From Mermis nigrescens (Eukaryota; Nematoda; Enoplea; Mermithida; Mermithidae), in the NCBI GenBank assembly GCA_036768485.1, contig JAVLUZ010000143.1, positions 7,321,531 to 7,385,530 on the forward strand: a stretch of DNA of 64,000 bases, in the 5' to 3' direction. The translations under genes were made by a program, and so were the position numbers. Below are positions 30,901 through 39,713 of the stretch, in pieces (within the stretch, counting starts at the first letter, position 1; every line of letters begins with the position of its first letter). The notes under the pieces are model-generated. The model was not told the DNA's origin. It saw only the letters and a list, made by a program, of their open reading frames with translations, and did no database searches.

Positions 30901-33900
30901 AGAAAAAATTCTGAAAATCAATTTCTGGGGGTCTAGCGGATTCTTTTGGGGGGAGAAAGTGAATTCTGGGGGGTTTAGATCCCCGATGCCCATGTTCTGT
31001 TATATCTTGTAATCCCAACAAATATTAAGGCTTGACGTGCATATCTACAAGCAAGAATATATGCATAGGTACATATAAGGGGTAGGGCAGGGTCGTACTA
31101 TAAGCATGGTAAAGCACGCTATTATTGGCCCCGGCCAGGCCCCGGCCCCGGCCCAGACCCCGGCCCCGGCCCCGGCAAAAAAGACGGCCCCGGCACAGCT
31201 CTAATTTAAAGTTCTGCAAATCAATAACAAAACGCAATATATGTTTACCTGTGTTTCGCCACCACCGCCGACAACTGCTCCACCTGGTGGTCCAGCAGAT
31301 GCACCTGGGGCACCGCTGGCTTTGGATCCTGTGTGACCTTCCGTCGACCCTGAAGCCGGTGTTCCGGACTGGCCAGCAGCTGATGCACCAGATGCTCCCG
31401 CATGGGTGGATCCTTCCGACCCTGCAGCATGCGTCCCGGTGGCACCTGACTGGGGGCCCGCAGATTCGCCTGATGGCGTAACGGCTCCAGAAACGGCTGA
31501 TGCCGCTGCTCCCGAAGCCCCCGAAACCGCTGCTTCCGAAGCTCCTGAAACCGCTGCTTCCGAAGCCCCTGAAACCGCTGCTTCCGAAGCCCCTCCAGCA
31601 GCGGATGCACCAGATGCTCCCGCATGGGTGGATCCTTCCAGCCCTGCGGTGGCACCTGACTGGGGGCCCGCAGATCCACCTGATGGCGTAACGGCTCCAG
31701 AAACGGCTGATGCCGCTGCTCCCGAAACCCCTGAAACCGCTGCTTCCGAAGCCCCTGAAACCGCTGATTCCGAAGCCCCTGAAACCGCTGCTACCGAAGC
31801 CCCTGAAACCGCTGCTACCGAAGCCCCTGAAACCGCCGCTTCCGAAACCCCTGATACCGCTGCTCCAGCATGAGTCACCCCACCCGAAGCTCCAGAAGCG
31901 CCTTCTTGTTCGGAATGGCCAACTGAAAGCAATTATGACGCTTAGGAGCTTAAGTTCAGAAAACATGGACCAAGTGTGGCGGTCAGACTTACCCATCCAC
32001 AGTCAATCGCCCCTCCCCCATTAGTTAGGGAAATTTTGACCTCCCCTGCCCTAATTTTTGACAAAAGCTTGCGTTTTTTGGCCATTTTTATATATTTTTT
32101 GCCATTTATGGCCAAAAATTGAAAATCATGTACCCCCTCCTTTAAAATGACCGGGGACCTACCATCCTAAGTTCCGAGTCATTATGAGTATGGTGGCGAT
32201 AGCGATCATTTGAGCACAACGATCTAACAGAATTCGGTTTCAATAACAAAGTTATAATTCAAATTGTACAAGGAGCGATAACCTAACTTTTTCTAAGACA
32301 GTCAAAACAAGGTCCATTAATCTATTGTTCACGTACGGAATAGCGTTTTTCGCCGTTTTACGCTGTCTATTTAAATTCAAACAGATTTTTGGTATAAAAA
32401 TTCTTTAAGGAATATTGCATTTTTCGGCAATTTTGAGCAAAAAATACTTCTTTTTTCACTTCAGTCAAAATGTGGCGCGAAGCGCCGGAAAATAAATAAA
32501 GTTTAGCAAGAAAGACGTTTAGATAATTTGATTATACTTCGTTATTTCCTCAAAGTATCAAAGTATTTGATTAAATATTTGCCGCGAGGCGCCGAAAATT
32601 TGTAGAATTTATGCTAAAAATCGAAGAAAACTACAAAAATATGGTTTTTAAGCCGCCAAGAAAGTGAATAAATGTAAGGTTCGCCAACTATGTTGAGCCA
32701 ATAGAGGGAGACCGCTTTCCCCTGCAATCAAATCGGTAGGTACTATGTGCACCCGTGCCGCTGTTTTGCCGGTGCCGGTGCCAACATAGGGCTATATTTT
32801 GTGTATGAAAATTTTAAAGCGGTGGTTTGCATGACTCTCATGCAGATCCACGTAAGATGCATCATATAATATTTGCCTTTGACATACCATATTTTCAATT
32901 ATCGTTATTTTTTCATCGCATAATTATAGTTATTTCTATACATCACCATGCGACTTAAAATGACAGAATTTTACGTATGCGTGTCGTGTACACATGGTTT
33001 AAGCATGAAAATTCTGATGGTTAGTTAACCTAAAAAGTTTTTCTAAACTATTTTGTTGGACTTAAAATCATGATTATGCGTTAAGGACAACATTTTTTGG
33101 TGCTTTCGATTAAGATTCTTCTTTTTGGATGTAAAAACAAAAAATTATTCAAAAAATCAATGAAATTGAGAAAAATATTGTCAAAAAATGGCTATCTAGT
33201 GTAAAGCGCCGGAAAATCGATATCCAAGTCAAAAATCAAAAAAGCGCCTAAAAATTGCTCTCTTTCTGAGGTTTCTGAAAAATAGAAAATTGTGATCAGC
33301 CGCCTCTTTCGGAAGTCAGCATCCGCAGCCATTCTTCGGGGTCATCCGTCACATACATCTATTCCTCTACAATAAGGGTGTTTGCATACACTGTAATTTT
33401 TTTATCGGTTCCATATGTTCAAAAATCACAATATCTAAGTTAGAGTTCATAGCAAAGGAATCTAAAATTTTGTTTGTATAACTTAAGTAAAATTAATTTT
33501 TATTATGTCAAGTAGCCGAATTCACGAAGTTGAGCATAACGAGTATTAATGTCTGTATTTAAATATGTTAGAAGTTCAATAGTGGAATAAGAAGTTAAAT
33601 AGTTGGAGAAACACTCACGATAATTGACTAAAATCTACTAATTAGCACCGGCACCGGTGCCACCTGCAACGGTCGGTGCCAGATACCTTGGCACTGGCGC
33701 CGGTGTTGGTATTAGTCCTATCCCTATTAGGTACTTAGCAAATGACGTTCATCATTTCGTAAAAAACCAGCATGAGCAAGCGTTTTTTGGACAAATGAAC
33801 GACGATCTTAATATCAAATGTCGCCTGAGACAAAAGCATTCGTATTCTGAGATTAGGAAATGGTAAATAATTCCAGTTTTTTTCAATTGGCACAGATTCG

Positions 33901-36070
33901 CGATTTCAGCAAAGGCTGTGGCGAATCGAATGTATTCTCAAAATTATTTATAAGGTAGGACCCACGACAGAGCTTTTTGAGCGCATCAAAGAGTCTGCAC
34001 TTTTATAAAATATCGTTTTGATGACTTTTTTTCCAAAATAAAGACGCCTGAGCACTGTTTTTTTTTTTAGCGCGGCGCAAAGGAAACCCGCCCTGCGCTA
34101 ATGGGACATTTCGTTCATTAGCGCCATGCGCAAAGGCTTTCTTGGGCAAAAAATTAGAAATTTAAACATTTTATATTGCATTTTGATTTAAAAATTTTTA
34201 AAATTTTTTCGGCGCTTGGCGCCGACTTCTTAAGAATGAATTAATTGTGTTTGCCAACCACCGCTTTCCTGTTTCATCATAAGCGAATCCCTGCTTTAGC
34301 ATCTTTGCAGTAATGAATCCTTGTTTTTGTGGTGCATGGTGCCAAATTAATTGTTTTCATTTTAAATTTATCTTTGAAATAGCCCAGCCTTGAGATACAC
34401 ATTGAGAAGATGCCAAAATTTCGGGCGCTTTGCATCTAATTATTGGTTTCTGTATAGCGGTTGCATTTTGCAATACACGAAAATTGAGTGCAAACTGCAA
34501 AGACAGCTTGAAGAAATCGCTCAGTCTAGTATAGGCAAGGCAATGAGAAATCAGGTATCAAATTGATATTTTTACCATTAGATTTCTTGTTCGAGTTGGA
34601 ACCAGTAGTAAGAATTTTTTAAATTTCTTGCCAGAATTTATTGTCAGTCAGCAGTACATGGAGCGCATCAGAAGTTCAAAAATGCCCTTATTTTTGCCTA
34701 TCGCTAAGCATTTAAAGGTTTTTGGTGCGCTAATGAGAAGCTCCGCGCGCAAACGCTCTATCCTGGCCATTAGCGGCTGCGCAAATGGGGGTGGCGCTAA
34801 AAAAAATCCCTGCGCCTGAGTCATCAAAAATTTAAAGATTATAGTTCAGTACAGTTTGAACTTCAAAAAAAGATGAAGACAGTGATTTTTCATAAATCAA
34901 AAATTTTAGAGTCAATACAGCAAAACTGCTCGCAAATGCAGATCAAGTGAAGATTTTTTATAGAATAATGCGGTATATGACATTTGTCAATAAGCTTCGA
35001 GTTTTTATGTCAAATTCAGCAAACTAGCCTAGCATTGTACTTTTTTATATAATAATTTTCATCGATCAGCTCAAATGAATTGAAAGGTTCCGATCACATA
35101 TACTAAGTAATCCGTTTCAAATTTTAAATTTTTCGAAAGTAATCCGTTTCACAATTTAGATACTTTTGTTCCGAAATTTTTTTCAAAAAATTTATCAATT
35201 TTTATTTTAATTGTATGAAAAGTCATAAGTATTCGAGCATGTGTAGCTGATGGGCAAGTCTTCTGTCTTGACGGTGGACTAAGCGCTCTTGGTTTGATGG
35301 AGAATATTGGCAAGAAAGGGCACCTTCCTATATTTTAATGTCTTTGAAACGCAAAGCTTTTTAAACAATGATTAAGTAATGATTGTCGTGTAATATTTAT
35401 TGTTTCAATCTGTAAATCAATTACGAGCATTCCGTCAATACGAACATGATGATTGTTTTATCAACTGAACATTTAACATACATGTCTTTTATGACTGTAT
35501 ACTTTCTTCAAGTGTTTTTAATTTAAATGTCAATATGTAGTTAAGCGATAGGATATTTATTTGGCCCAAGAAAAAATTACATAGGCTCCATTAGGCTTCT
35601 AAGGCCACGTTTTCGTTGCTAACGTCTTACCATGACTAAAAGCACCTCCAAAGGCTACGAAGCGTTACGATTTATGAGCGTTAATACATGCTAAACTTAC
35701 AAATAAGTGTACTGCCGCTAATAACTTCTGATGCTCCAGCTTCGCCAGTCACTCCTTCCTCTTCTTCGCACTCTTCATCCTCCTCCCCTTTACCATCTTG
35801 TCCGTGCTTCTTGGTATGACCTACTGCCCAGCCTTCGCCCCCAGGTGTACCTGTTGTGTTTCCTTCTGCTGACTTCTCCTCTCCATTCGCTTTTCCCGAT
35901 TTTTCTTTACCTTCTCCTGATTTCCCTTTTCCTTTTCCTTCTCCTTTTCCATCTCCTTTTCCTTCTCCTTCTCCTGATTTTCCCTTGCCTTTGCCTTTTC
36001 CTTTGCCTTTTCCTTTCTTGCACTTTTTCTTTTTAGGTTTGCATTTCTTTTTTTCGCCCTTACCACCGGC
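23577..36070 (-). CDS. Gene 1: secreted-type Lys/Gly-, Gly/Ala/Ser-rich protein ending in Cys and ShKT modules (6 visible exons)
   Basis: Exons from the 5' side: 35,701-36,070; 31,249-31,922; 28,854-28,929; 27,614-28,030; 23,839-23,979; 23,577-23,773. About 620 codons spread over 12.5 kb. Introns are phase 1 except the one between exons 2 and 3 and the one entering exon 1, which are phase 0; all joins keep frame. Protein order: Lys/Glu/Gly-rich start, G/A/S/V repeats, G/A/S with an acidic end, six-Cys exon, ShKT domain. The plan matches gene 2 immediately downstream. Secretion and a structural role are inferred. The 5' exon with start codon was not found in 36.1-36.9 kb and may lie beyond the assembly gap at 37,009. 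Confidence 0.75.
23839..23979 (-). CDS. Gene 1, six-Cys exon
   Basis: 141 bp, phase 1 at both ends, acceptor TTCTTAACAG, donor GGA-GTGAGC. The peptide starts EFYARYEQYKSS and holds GACSKSWKNC and FCCKTCGIKDC: six cysteines with a CC pair and CxxC. The C-terminal half is reminiscent of the end of an ShKT module but the spacing does not fit a full domain. Confidence 0.75.
24664..24985. repeat. (ATT/TAA)n microsatellite, about 320 bp
   Basis: Mostly uninterrupted TAA units on the plus strand with a few TAG, TGA and AATA interruptions toward 24,660-24,800. The poly-Ile, poly-Leu and poly-Tyr frames here are artefacts of the repeat. It lies in a gene 1 intron. Confidence 0.95.
25630..26010. repeat. 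Dispersed repeat family (CTCTAGAAA type), third copy
   Basis: Shares ATGCTCTAGAAAGA, TTTTTGACGCG, AAAAAAGGCAC and CCAGAATTTCAATGCTCTGC with 7,120-7,810 and 9,300-9,670. A 44-bp segment (GTTTTAGGCATTTTTAGCC) is locally duplicated near 25,738-25,810. Confidence 0.5.
26940..27530. repeat. Dispersed repeat, copy 1 of 2
   Basis: Aligns by eye with 32,280-32,720 in the same orientation: TTTTTCGCCGTTTTA, TATCTATTT, a GGCGCTAAGCGCC or GGCGCGAAGCGCC hairpin, AGAAAGACGTT, TACTTCGTTATTTCCT and GAAAACTRCAAAAATA. It ends near a GGCCAATGGGGGGCGGACGC segment. No ORF. Confidence 0.55.
27614..28030 (-). CDS. Gene 1, Gly/Ala/Ser/Thr exon with acidic tail
   Basis: 417 bp, acceptor ATTCCACCAG, donor CAAG-GTTAGA, phase 1 at both ends, 139 codons. 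The first two thirds are rich in G, A, S, P and T (GGASGAPSASGASGAS); a TTEAAEAGG segment repeats; the last third is acidic (EPEPEEPSPENKAEE). The acidic end just before the Cys exon parallels the end of the large exon of gene 2. Confidence 0.8.
28854..28929 (-). CDS. Gene 1, small Gly/Ala/Ser exon
   Basis: 76 bp, phase 0 entry (ATATTCCAG acceptor) and phase 1 exit (ACAG-GTAATG). It encodes EPGASAAPGVSAASGASAAS and GSAGT. The phases fit the neighbours exactly, which is the main support for such a short exon. Confidence 0.75.
30401..31203. mobile_element. hAT-like non-autonomous element with GC-rich TIRs
   Basis: The ends read TAGAGCTGTGCCGGGGCC and GGCCCCGGCACAGCTCTA, perfect inverted copies. 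The flanks ATTTAAAG (30,393-30,400 and 31,204-31,211) are a perfect 8-bp target duplication. Eight-base duplications and a TAGAG-type terminus fit the hAT superfamily. The inner side of each TIR is a run of GGCCCC/CCGG units. No transposase is present. A member of the 6-bp-TSD family is nested at 30,752-30,999. The element lies in a gene 1 intron, 37 bases past the donor of exon 31,249-31,922. Confidence 0.8.
30752..30999. mobile_element. Short TIR element nested in the hAT-like element
   Basis: The ends CCATACATGGGCAGC and GATGCCCATGTTCTG are inverted; flanks ttaaat and ttatat match at five of six. The interior has the family landmarks AAAATTCTAATGGGT, TTTTTCAAAGTC and GAATTCTGGGGGG. Being inside 30,401-31,203, it is the younger insertion. 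Confidence 0.75.
31249..31922 (-). CDS. Gene 1, large Ala/Val/Ser/Gly repeat exon
   Basis: 674 bp, phase 1 entry (TTGCTTTCAG) and phase 0 exit (CACAG-GTAAAC). It begins FGHSEQEGASGAS and is built from an eight-residue repeat, SEAAVSGA and variants, in two blocks. Each block is followed by a unit with AVTPSG, SAGPQSGAT and STHAGASGASAAG, so about 225 bp has been duplicated. It ends in a GAPGASAGPPGGAVVGGGGE segment. Overlapping ORFs on both strands are shadows of the in-frame repeats. Confidence 0.8.
32280..32720. repeat. Dispersed repeat, copy 2 of 2
   Basis: Same family and orientation as 26,940-27,530. It carries the GGCGCGAAGCGCC hairpin (32,474-32,486) and a weaker GCCGCGAGGCGCC at about 32,582. 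Confidence 0.55.
32753..33712. mobile_element. Possible element bounded by GCCGGT-rich ends
   Basis: Both ends carry tandem GGTGCC/GGCACC units (TTGCCGGTGCCGGTGCCAAC near 32,774 and GCACCGGCACCGGTGCC near 33,645), recalling the GC-rich TIRs of the hAT-like element at 30,401. Exact termini and a target duplication could not be found, so this is tentative. Confidence 0.35.
34050..34830. mobile_element. Inverted-repeat element with TTTTTTTTAGCGC ends
   Basis: The left end has CCTGAGCACTG, a T run and TAGCGCGGCGCAAAGG, with GCGCTAATGG further in. The right end, inverted, reads CAGGCGCAGGGATTTTTTTT, then AGCGCCACCCCCATTTGCG, then GCTAATGG. The arms are imperfect. It has a CAGGG-like terminus as in hAT elements, but no clear target duplication. 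The ORF at 34,628-34,819 is part of it. Confidence 0.45.
35701..36070 (-). CDS. Gene 1, first visible exon: Lys/Gly/Glu-rich
   Basis: 370 bp, phase 0 entry (TATTTGTCCAG), phase 1 exit (ATTT-GTAAGT). The peptide opens AGGKGEKKKCKPKKKKCKKG, continues with GKGK and GEGE alternations, passes a KANGEEKSAEGNTTGTPGGE segment, a Glu run (GEEDEECEEEEG) and ends GASEVISGSTLI. It is highly charged and disordered by composition. A Lys-rich block also opens the gene 2 G/A/S region. The plus-strand ORFs here are shadows. Confidence 0.7.
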
Positions 36071-36907
36071 CTGGACAAATATTGACCGATTGATGTCAGT
36101 AGAAATATTTAATTTAAGCTATTTAGTACAATTCCAACAACCCGCTTACTTTACAAAGGAGTTGTGGTTATTCACTTCAAACGCATGAAAAGAATATTTC
36201 CTTTATTTCCTGAAAATGCGATAATCAAAATTTTTCAGTTTTACAGTAAATCAGCATAAGCTAGCGATAGATATTGTTCTTGCACTATACGTCAATTACA
36301 TTTATAGCAGTCGTCAGAAGCCAAAATCGTGATTTTTAATTCGCGATTGACCGACGCATGAGTTCGGGATGAATCTAGACTTCTACGAAGTGAAAATGGA
36401 AAATTTTTATAGAAAAAAGGCAACATTAGTGCCAGGATGGCTTAAAAATCGAATTCTTTTAGATTTACGTACGAGTAAGTGGCTTCCAAATCTAATAGCT
36501 GTCAAATAAATGAAACAGACTATTGTTTGAATCGCATTCACTCTTTAACACCCTTTCAATTTTTACAATAGAATTAGCCGTCAATGATAGCACTGATACA
36601 ATTTTTTTCAAAGTAAAGTATGCTTAAAATATAAGTAAAACAATGTTTTCCCACTCATGGTTTGAAGCAATCTACATCTTTTGCTGTTCTCTAGATGGAT
36701 AGTTTGTACTAGCGACTCTCAAAAAAATTCATTTGAACCTCCCTGCCGATGCTGCCCAACAAATTGATATTTTCGGGGTGCCCTAAAATGACATATGGTT
36801 CCACTCTGTGCATAGTGGATCACGCTTTATTTTGGGGTTTGATCTTCTGCACGAGAACATGGTGATAGTACTAAGGTCGCACACTGTAGTGTAAGTAGAC
36901 TGTAACT
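36071..36907. other. Region upstream of gene 1 exon 1
   Basis: No start exon was identified. A lone TAGTCTGTTTCA-family end (AAATGAAACAGACTA, 36,507-36,522) is present without its partner. Confidence 0.35.
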
Positions 36908-37008
36908 AGCAAAGAATGATGCTTCGATGGAACAAAACGGACGAATATACTTGGAATTACGCATCATAAAGGACATTAAAGGGGGACTAGGGAAGAGTTG
37001 CCTATGCA
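36908..37008. mobile_element. Arm of the CTAGCAAAG element, cut by the gap
   Basis: From CTAGCAAAGAATGATGCTTC the sequence follows the left arm of the element at 2,309 up to the first N. The retrotransposon's long frame appears to begin here only because the Ns are read through; those residues are not gag. Confidence 0.7.
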
Positions 37009-37108
37009 NNNNNNNNNNNNNNNNNNNNNNNNNNNNNNNNNNNNNNNNNNNNNNNNNNNNNNNNNNNNNNNNNNNNNNNNNNNNNNNNNNNNNNNNNNNN
37101 NNNNNNNN
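37009..37108. other. Assembly gap (100 N)
   Basis: Exactly 100 N, the usual size for a gap of unknown length. The 5' LTR, leader and start of gag of the Ty3 element are not visible and are presumably in it. Confidence 0.97.
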
Positions 37109-39713
37109 GAGTGACCAAGATCTAATATTGTTCGATGCAAAACTTGACGGAAATTTAAATGTTGACGAAAACTCAGGTAAAAAAGAAGACCAAGAAATTA
37201 ATAATTTTGGCGACGTTTTGATCGAAATAAAAGGTTTCATTACCACGTCCCAATCGGAAATCTTGAATGCCCTAAATCAGACTAAGGACGGTCTTACCGA
37301 AAAATATACGGCTTTGTCTGAAAACATGTTTCGTCTTGAATCAGATTTTATTCAAAAATACTCTGATTTTGAAGCTTCTGTTGTGAATCTTGAAGCGAAA
37401 ACCACATCTGAAATTCGCGTTTTAGAACACGGTATCAGACAAAATGAATCTGAGACATCTAAAATAAAACTGGATTTTCAGAAGCATGCTGATATTTTAG
37501 AGCGCTGTACTTCGCAAAATCTAGACTCTATGAAAGGTATTGTTTCGGAACTTACGAGAAATCTACAAAAAATGAGCTCGAAAGTAAATTGCATAGAGGT
37601 AAGGTTGGAGCAGGTTCCCGCGAATTTGACGGGAAAGCAGCCAGTCGATTTCGAACTTTTCGAGCAGAAAAAGTCTAACGGAAACGAAAGAAAATCTGAT
37701 AGCTCTCGACATTCAAAAGAAATGCCTAAGTTGAAAAGATTGTCAAAAATAAATCTTTCGTCTAGTGAATGTTCTGAGGCAGAGGAAAACGATCTCGAGG
37801 AAATTCGATCTTTTAAAGTGCCCAGACATTTTGGCCCGTGTGACGGCAACAACGAAGAAATATTTTTGGATTGGCTCGCAAAAATTGAGCGTACTGGTGA
37901 AACATCTGGCTGGACGGATAAGTACAAGTCCTTTATCATAGCGAATCTTGTAGAAGGTCGGGCGGCCACAGTTTTTGATAAAATACCGAAAGAAGATCGT
38001 TTTTCGTGGAATATTTTGAAACAAATTCTTGTGAGCCATCTAGTGCCTAAACAACATTTTGAACGTCTCCAAACTGATCTCAGGCGTATAAATCAGAAAT
38101 TTAATGAATCGGTTCGTGATTTTAATATGCTTTTTCGAGAACGCGTACGTAAGGCATACGCTTCTGAACTCCCGGGTTTTAACGAGAAATTTTTGGTAGA
38201 AATTTACATAGATTTACTAGCTAATGACGAAATTAGACTCGAAGTAGCTAGACAGCATTTTCGAACTTTAGATGAGGCAATGAATTTTGCTGAAAGTGAA
38301 TCGTCTTTGAGAGAAAGTATCATGCGTAAAAAATCGTATAATCCGCGTATCGTTGCTTTACAAAACCCAGAGCAGATTTTTTCTGAGCGTTCCCCAACTG
38401 TTTTTTCACGTACGCCTACTCAGCGACCTCCTGTAAGAGCAAATTTTCAAACTCGACCTGTGAAATGTTACTTTTGTCAGGAAGTAGGTCACATTAAGCA
38501 AAATTGTCAAAAATATCAGGCTTGTAGTCCCAGTACCACGTTTAATCATAGGCAAACGTCAGCTTATAAATATTGTTTTATATGCTCTGCTCCCGGTCAT
38601 AATTCTTTTGAGTGTACTCGTGCACCTTTGAATCAGTCTCAGTCACCAGTAACTCAGTTTCAACCACCTGTGAATCGGTTTCACCCAACAGGAGTTTCCC
38701 CTGTGTTGTTTCCTACGCCTGTAACAAATTCGATTGTGCCTTCAGCGCCTAGTGCAGATTTGCCTAGCTGTAATACCATTGACCTGCGAACTTATAGTAA
38801 TTTAAGGCCATTGGTTAGCTTCGTAATAGGTTCTGAGCGACCCTTTAATGTCATTGCATTTATAGACAGCGGTAGTTCTTGTTCTTTGGTTCATAGACGG
38901 GTTATAAATGAGCTAAGAAGTAACGGCGAAAAAGTGTACGAAAAACCATCCGAAATAAAATCAATTCGTACGATAGGCGATCATTCCATCGAATTTGAGT
39001 CTGAAGTAGAACTAATTATGAAAATATCACTTGAAAATTCTCAAACAATTTCTGGGAAATTTCTAGTCACTGACGCAATGGAATATGACTTGCTCTTCGG
39101 GCAGGACGTTATGCATGCTTATAATATTGTTCCTAACATATCTCACAGGCTCGTTACTGTAAATGGCATTTCTGTCTTTTTTGCGGATGAGCCACGAAAG
39201 TCGTTTCCATTTTCAGCGCTAATTTCTGTTGATCGTACCGTAGTCGTTCCTGCTAGGCATATAATGTATATAGATGGCCTGTCTAGTGTATTAGCTGATG
39301 AAACTGACGTCGTTTTTATGCCAAAAATTGTAGAAAATGAGCCAAAAGTATCAGCGGTTTTGACTGAGAGTATTGTGAAAGTTTCTAATGGGCGGATTCC
39401 GGTCCAAATCATGAATGTCCTAGATGAGCCTTTTAAGCTACACAAAAACGAGATCTTAGGTTACATTGAGCCGTTTATTGAGAAAACCATCGACAAGTAC
39501 TCTGAAAAGTCGGAAAATTCCAAAGATCTGGCTAATATAGCATTAGCAGATGTTCGAAATGAATTAACTGATTCTGTTCTGAGCGACGATGAGAAAAATC
39601 AATTGATGAGCTTGATAGATAAAAATAAAGATCTGTTTTTCGAAATTTCAGGTAAAATTGGAAGAACGACTAAAGTAAAGCACAAAATTGACACGGGAGG
39701 CAACCCCCAGTGA
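37109..39713 (+). CDS. Ty3/gypsy gag and aspartic protease (5' truncated by gap)
   Basis: The N-terminal 200 residues after the gap are polar and heptad-like (probable coiled coil). A capsid-like region follows with FLDWLAKIERTGETSGW and LRRINQKFNESVRDF. Two zinc knuckles of the CX2CX4HX4C type come next: CYFCQEVGHIKQNC and CFICSAPGHNSFEC. The protease active site is FIDSGSSCSLVH with the later DLLFGQDVM segment. The frame ends in TGA at the start of the RT region. The break lies in a run of five C (39,704-39,708), after which the RT frame continues, so in the parent element gag and pol were probably one ORF or joined by frameshifting. The particle protein packages the RNA; the protease cuts the polyprotein. 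Confidence 0.85.

Larger units (their letters stand above)
28930..31248. other. Gene 1 intron of 2.3 kb
   Basis: Contains the hAT-like element at 30,401-31,203. The rest is AT-rich with no recognisable exon; the plus-strand ORF at 29,137-29,400 has no support. Confidence 0.45.
31923..35700. other. Gene 1 intron of 3.8 kb, transposon-rich
   Basis: Contains a repeat copy at 32,280-32,720, a GC-rich element around 32,753-33,712 and another inverted-repeat element around 34,050-34,830. No extra exon was found. Confidence 0.5.

Noticed and set aside
31025..31996. 323-codon Arg/Cys/Gly-rich ORF and others overlapping the gene 1 repeat exon
   Set aside because: Shadow frames of the repeated exon; they cross the acceptor and donor sites and run into the GC-rich hAT-like element.
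34628..34819. 63-codon plus-strand ORF
   Set aside because: Lies within an inverted-repeat element and covers its right arm; no protein features.
35731..36188. Plus-strand ORFs rich in Leu, Pro and Phe
   Set aside because: Reverse complements of the Lys/Gly/Glu exon of gene 1.
36927..37108. Start of the 928-codon frame before the gap
   Set aside because: The residues before the Ns come from a TIR element arm and the gap is unsequenced; it is not the gag start.
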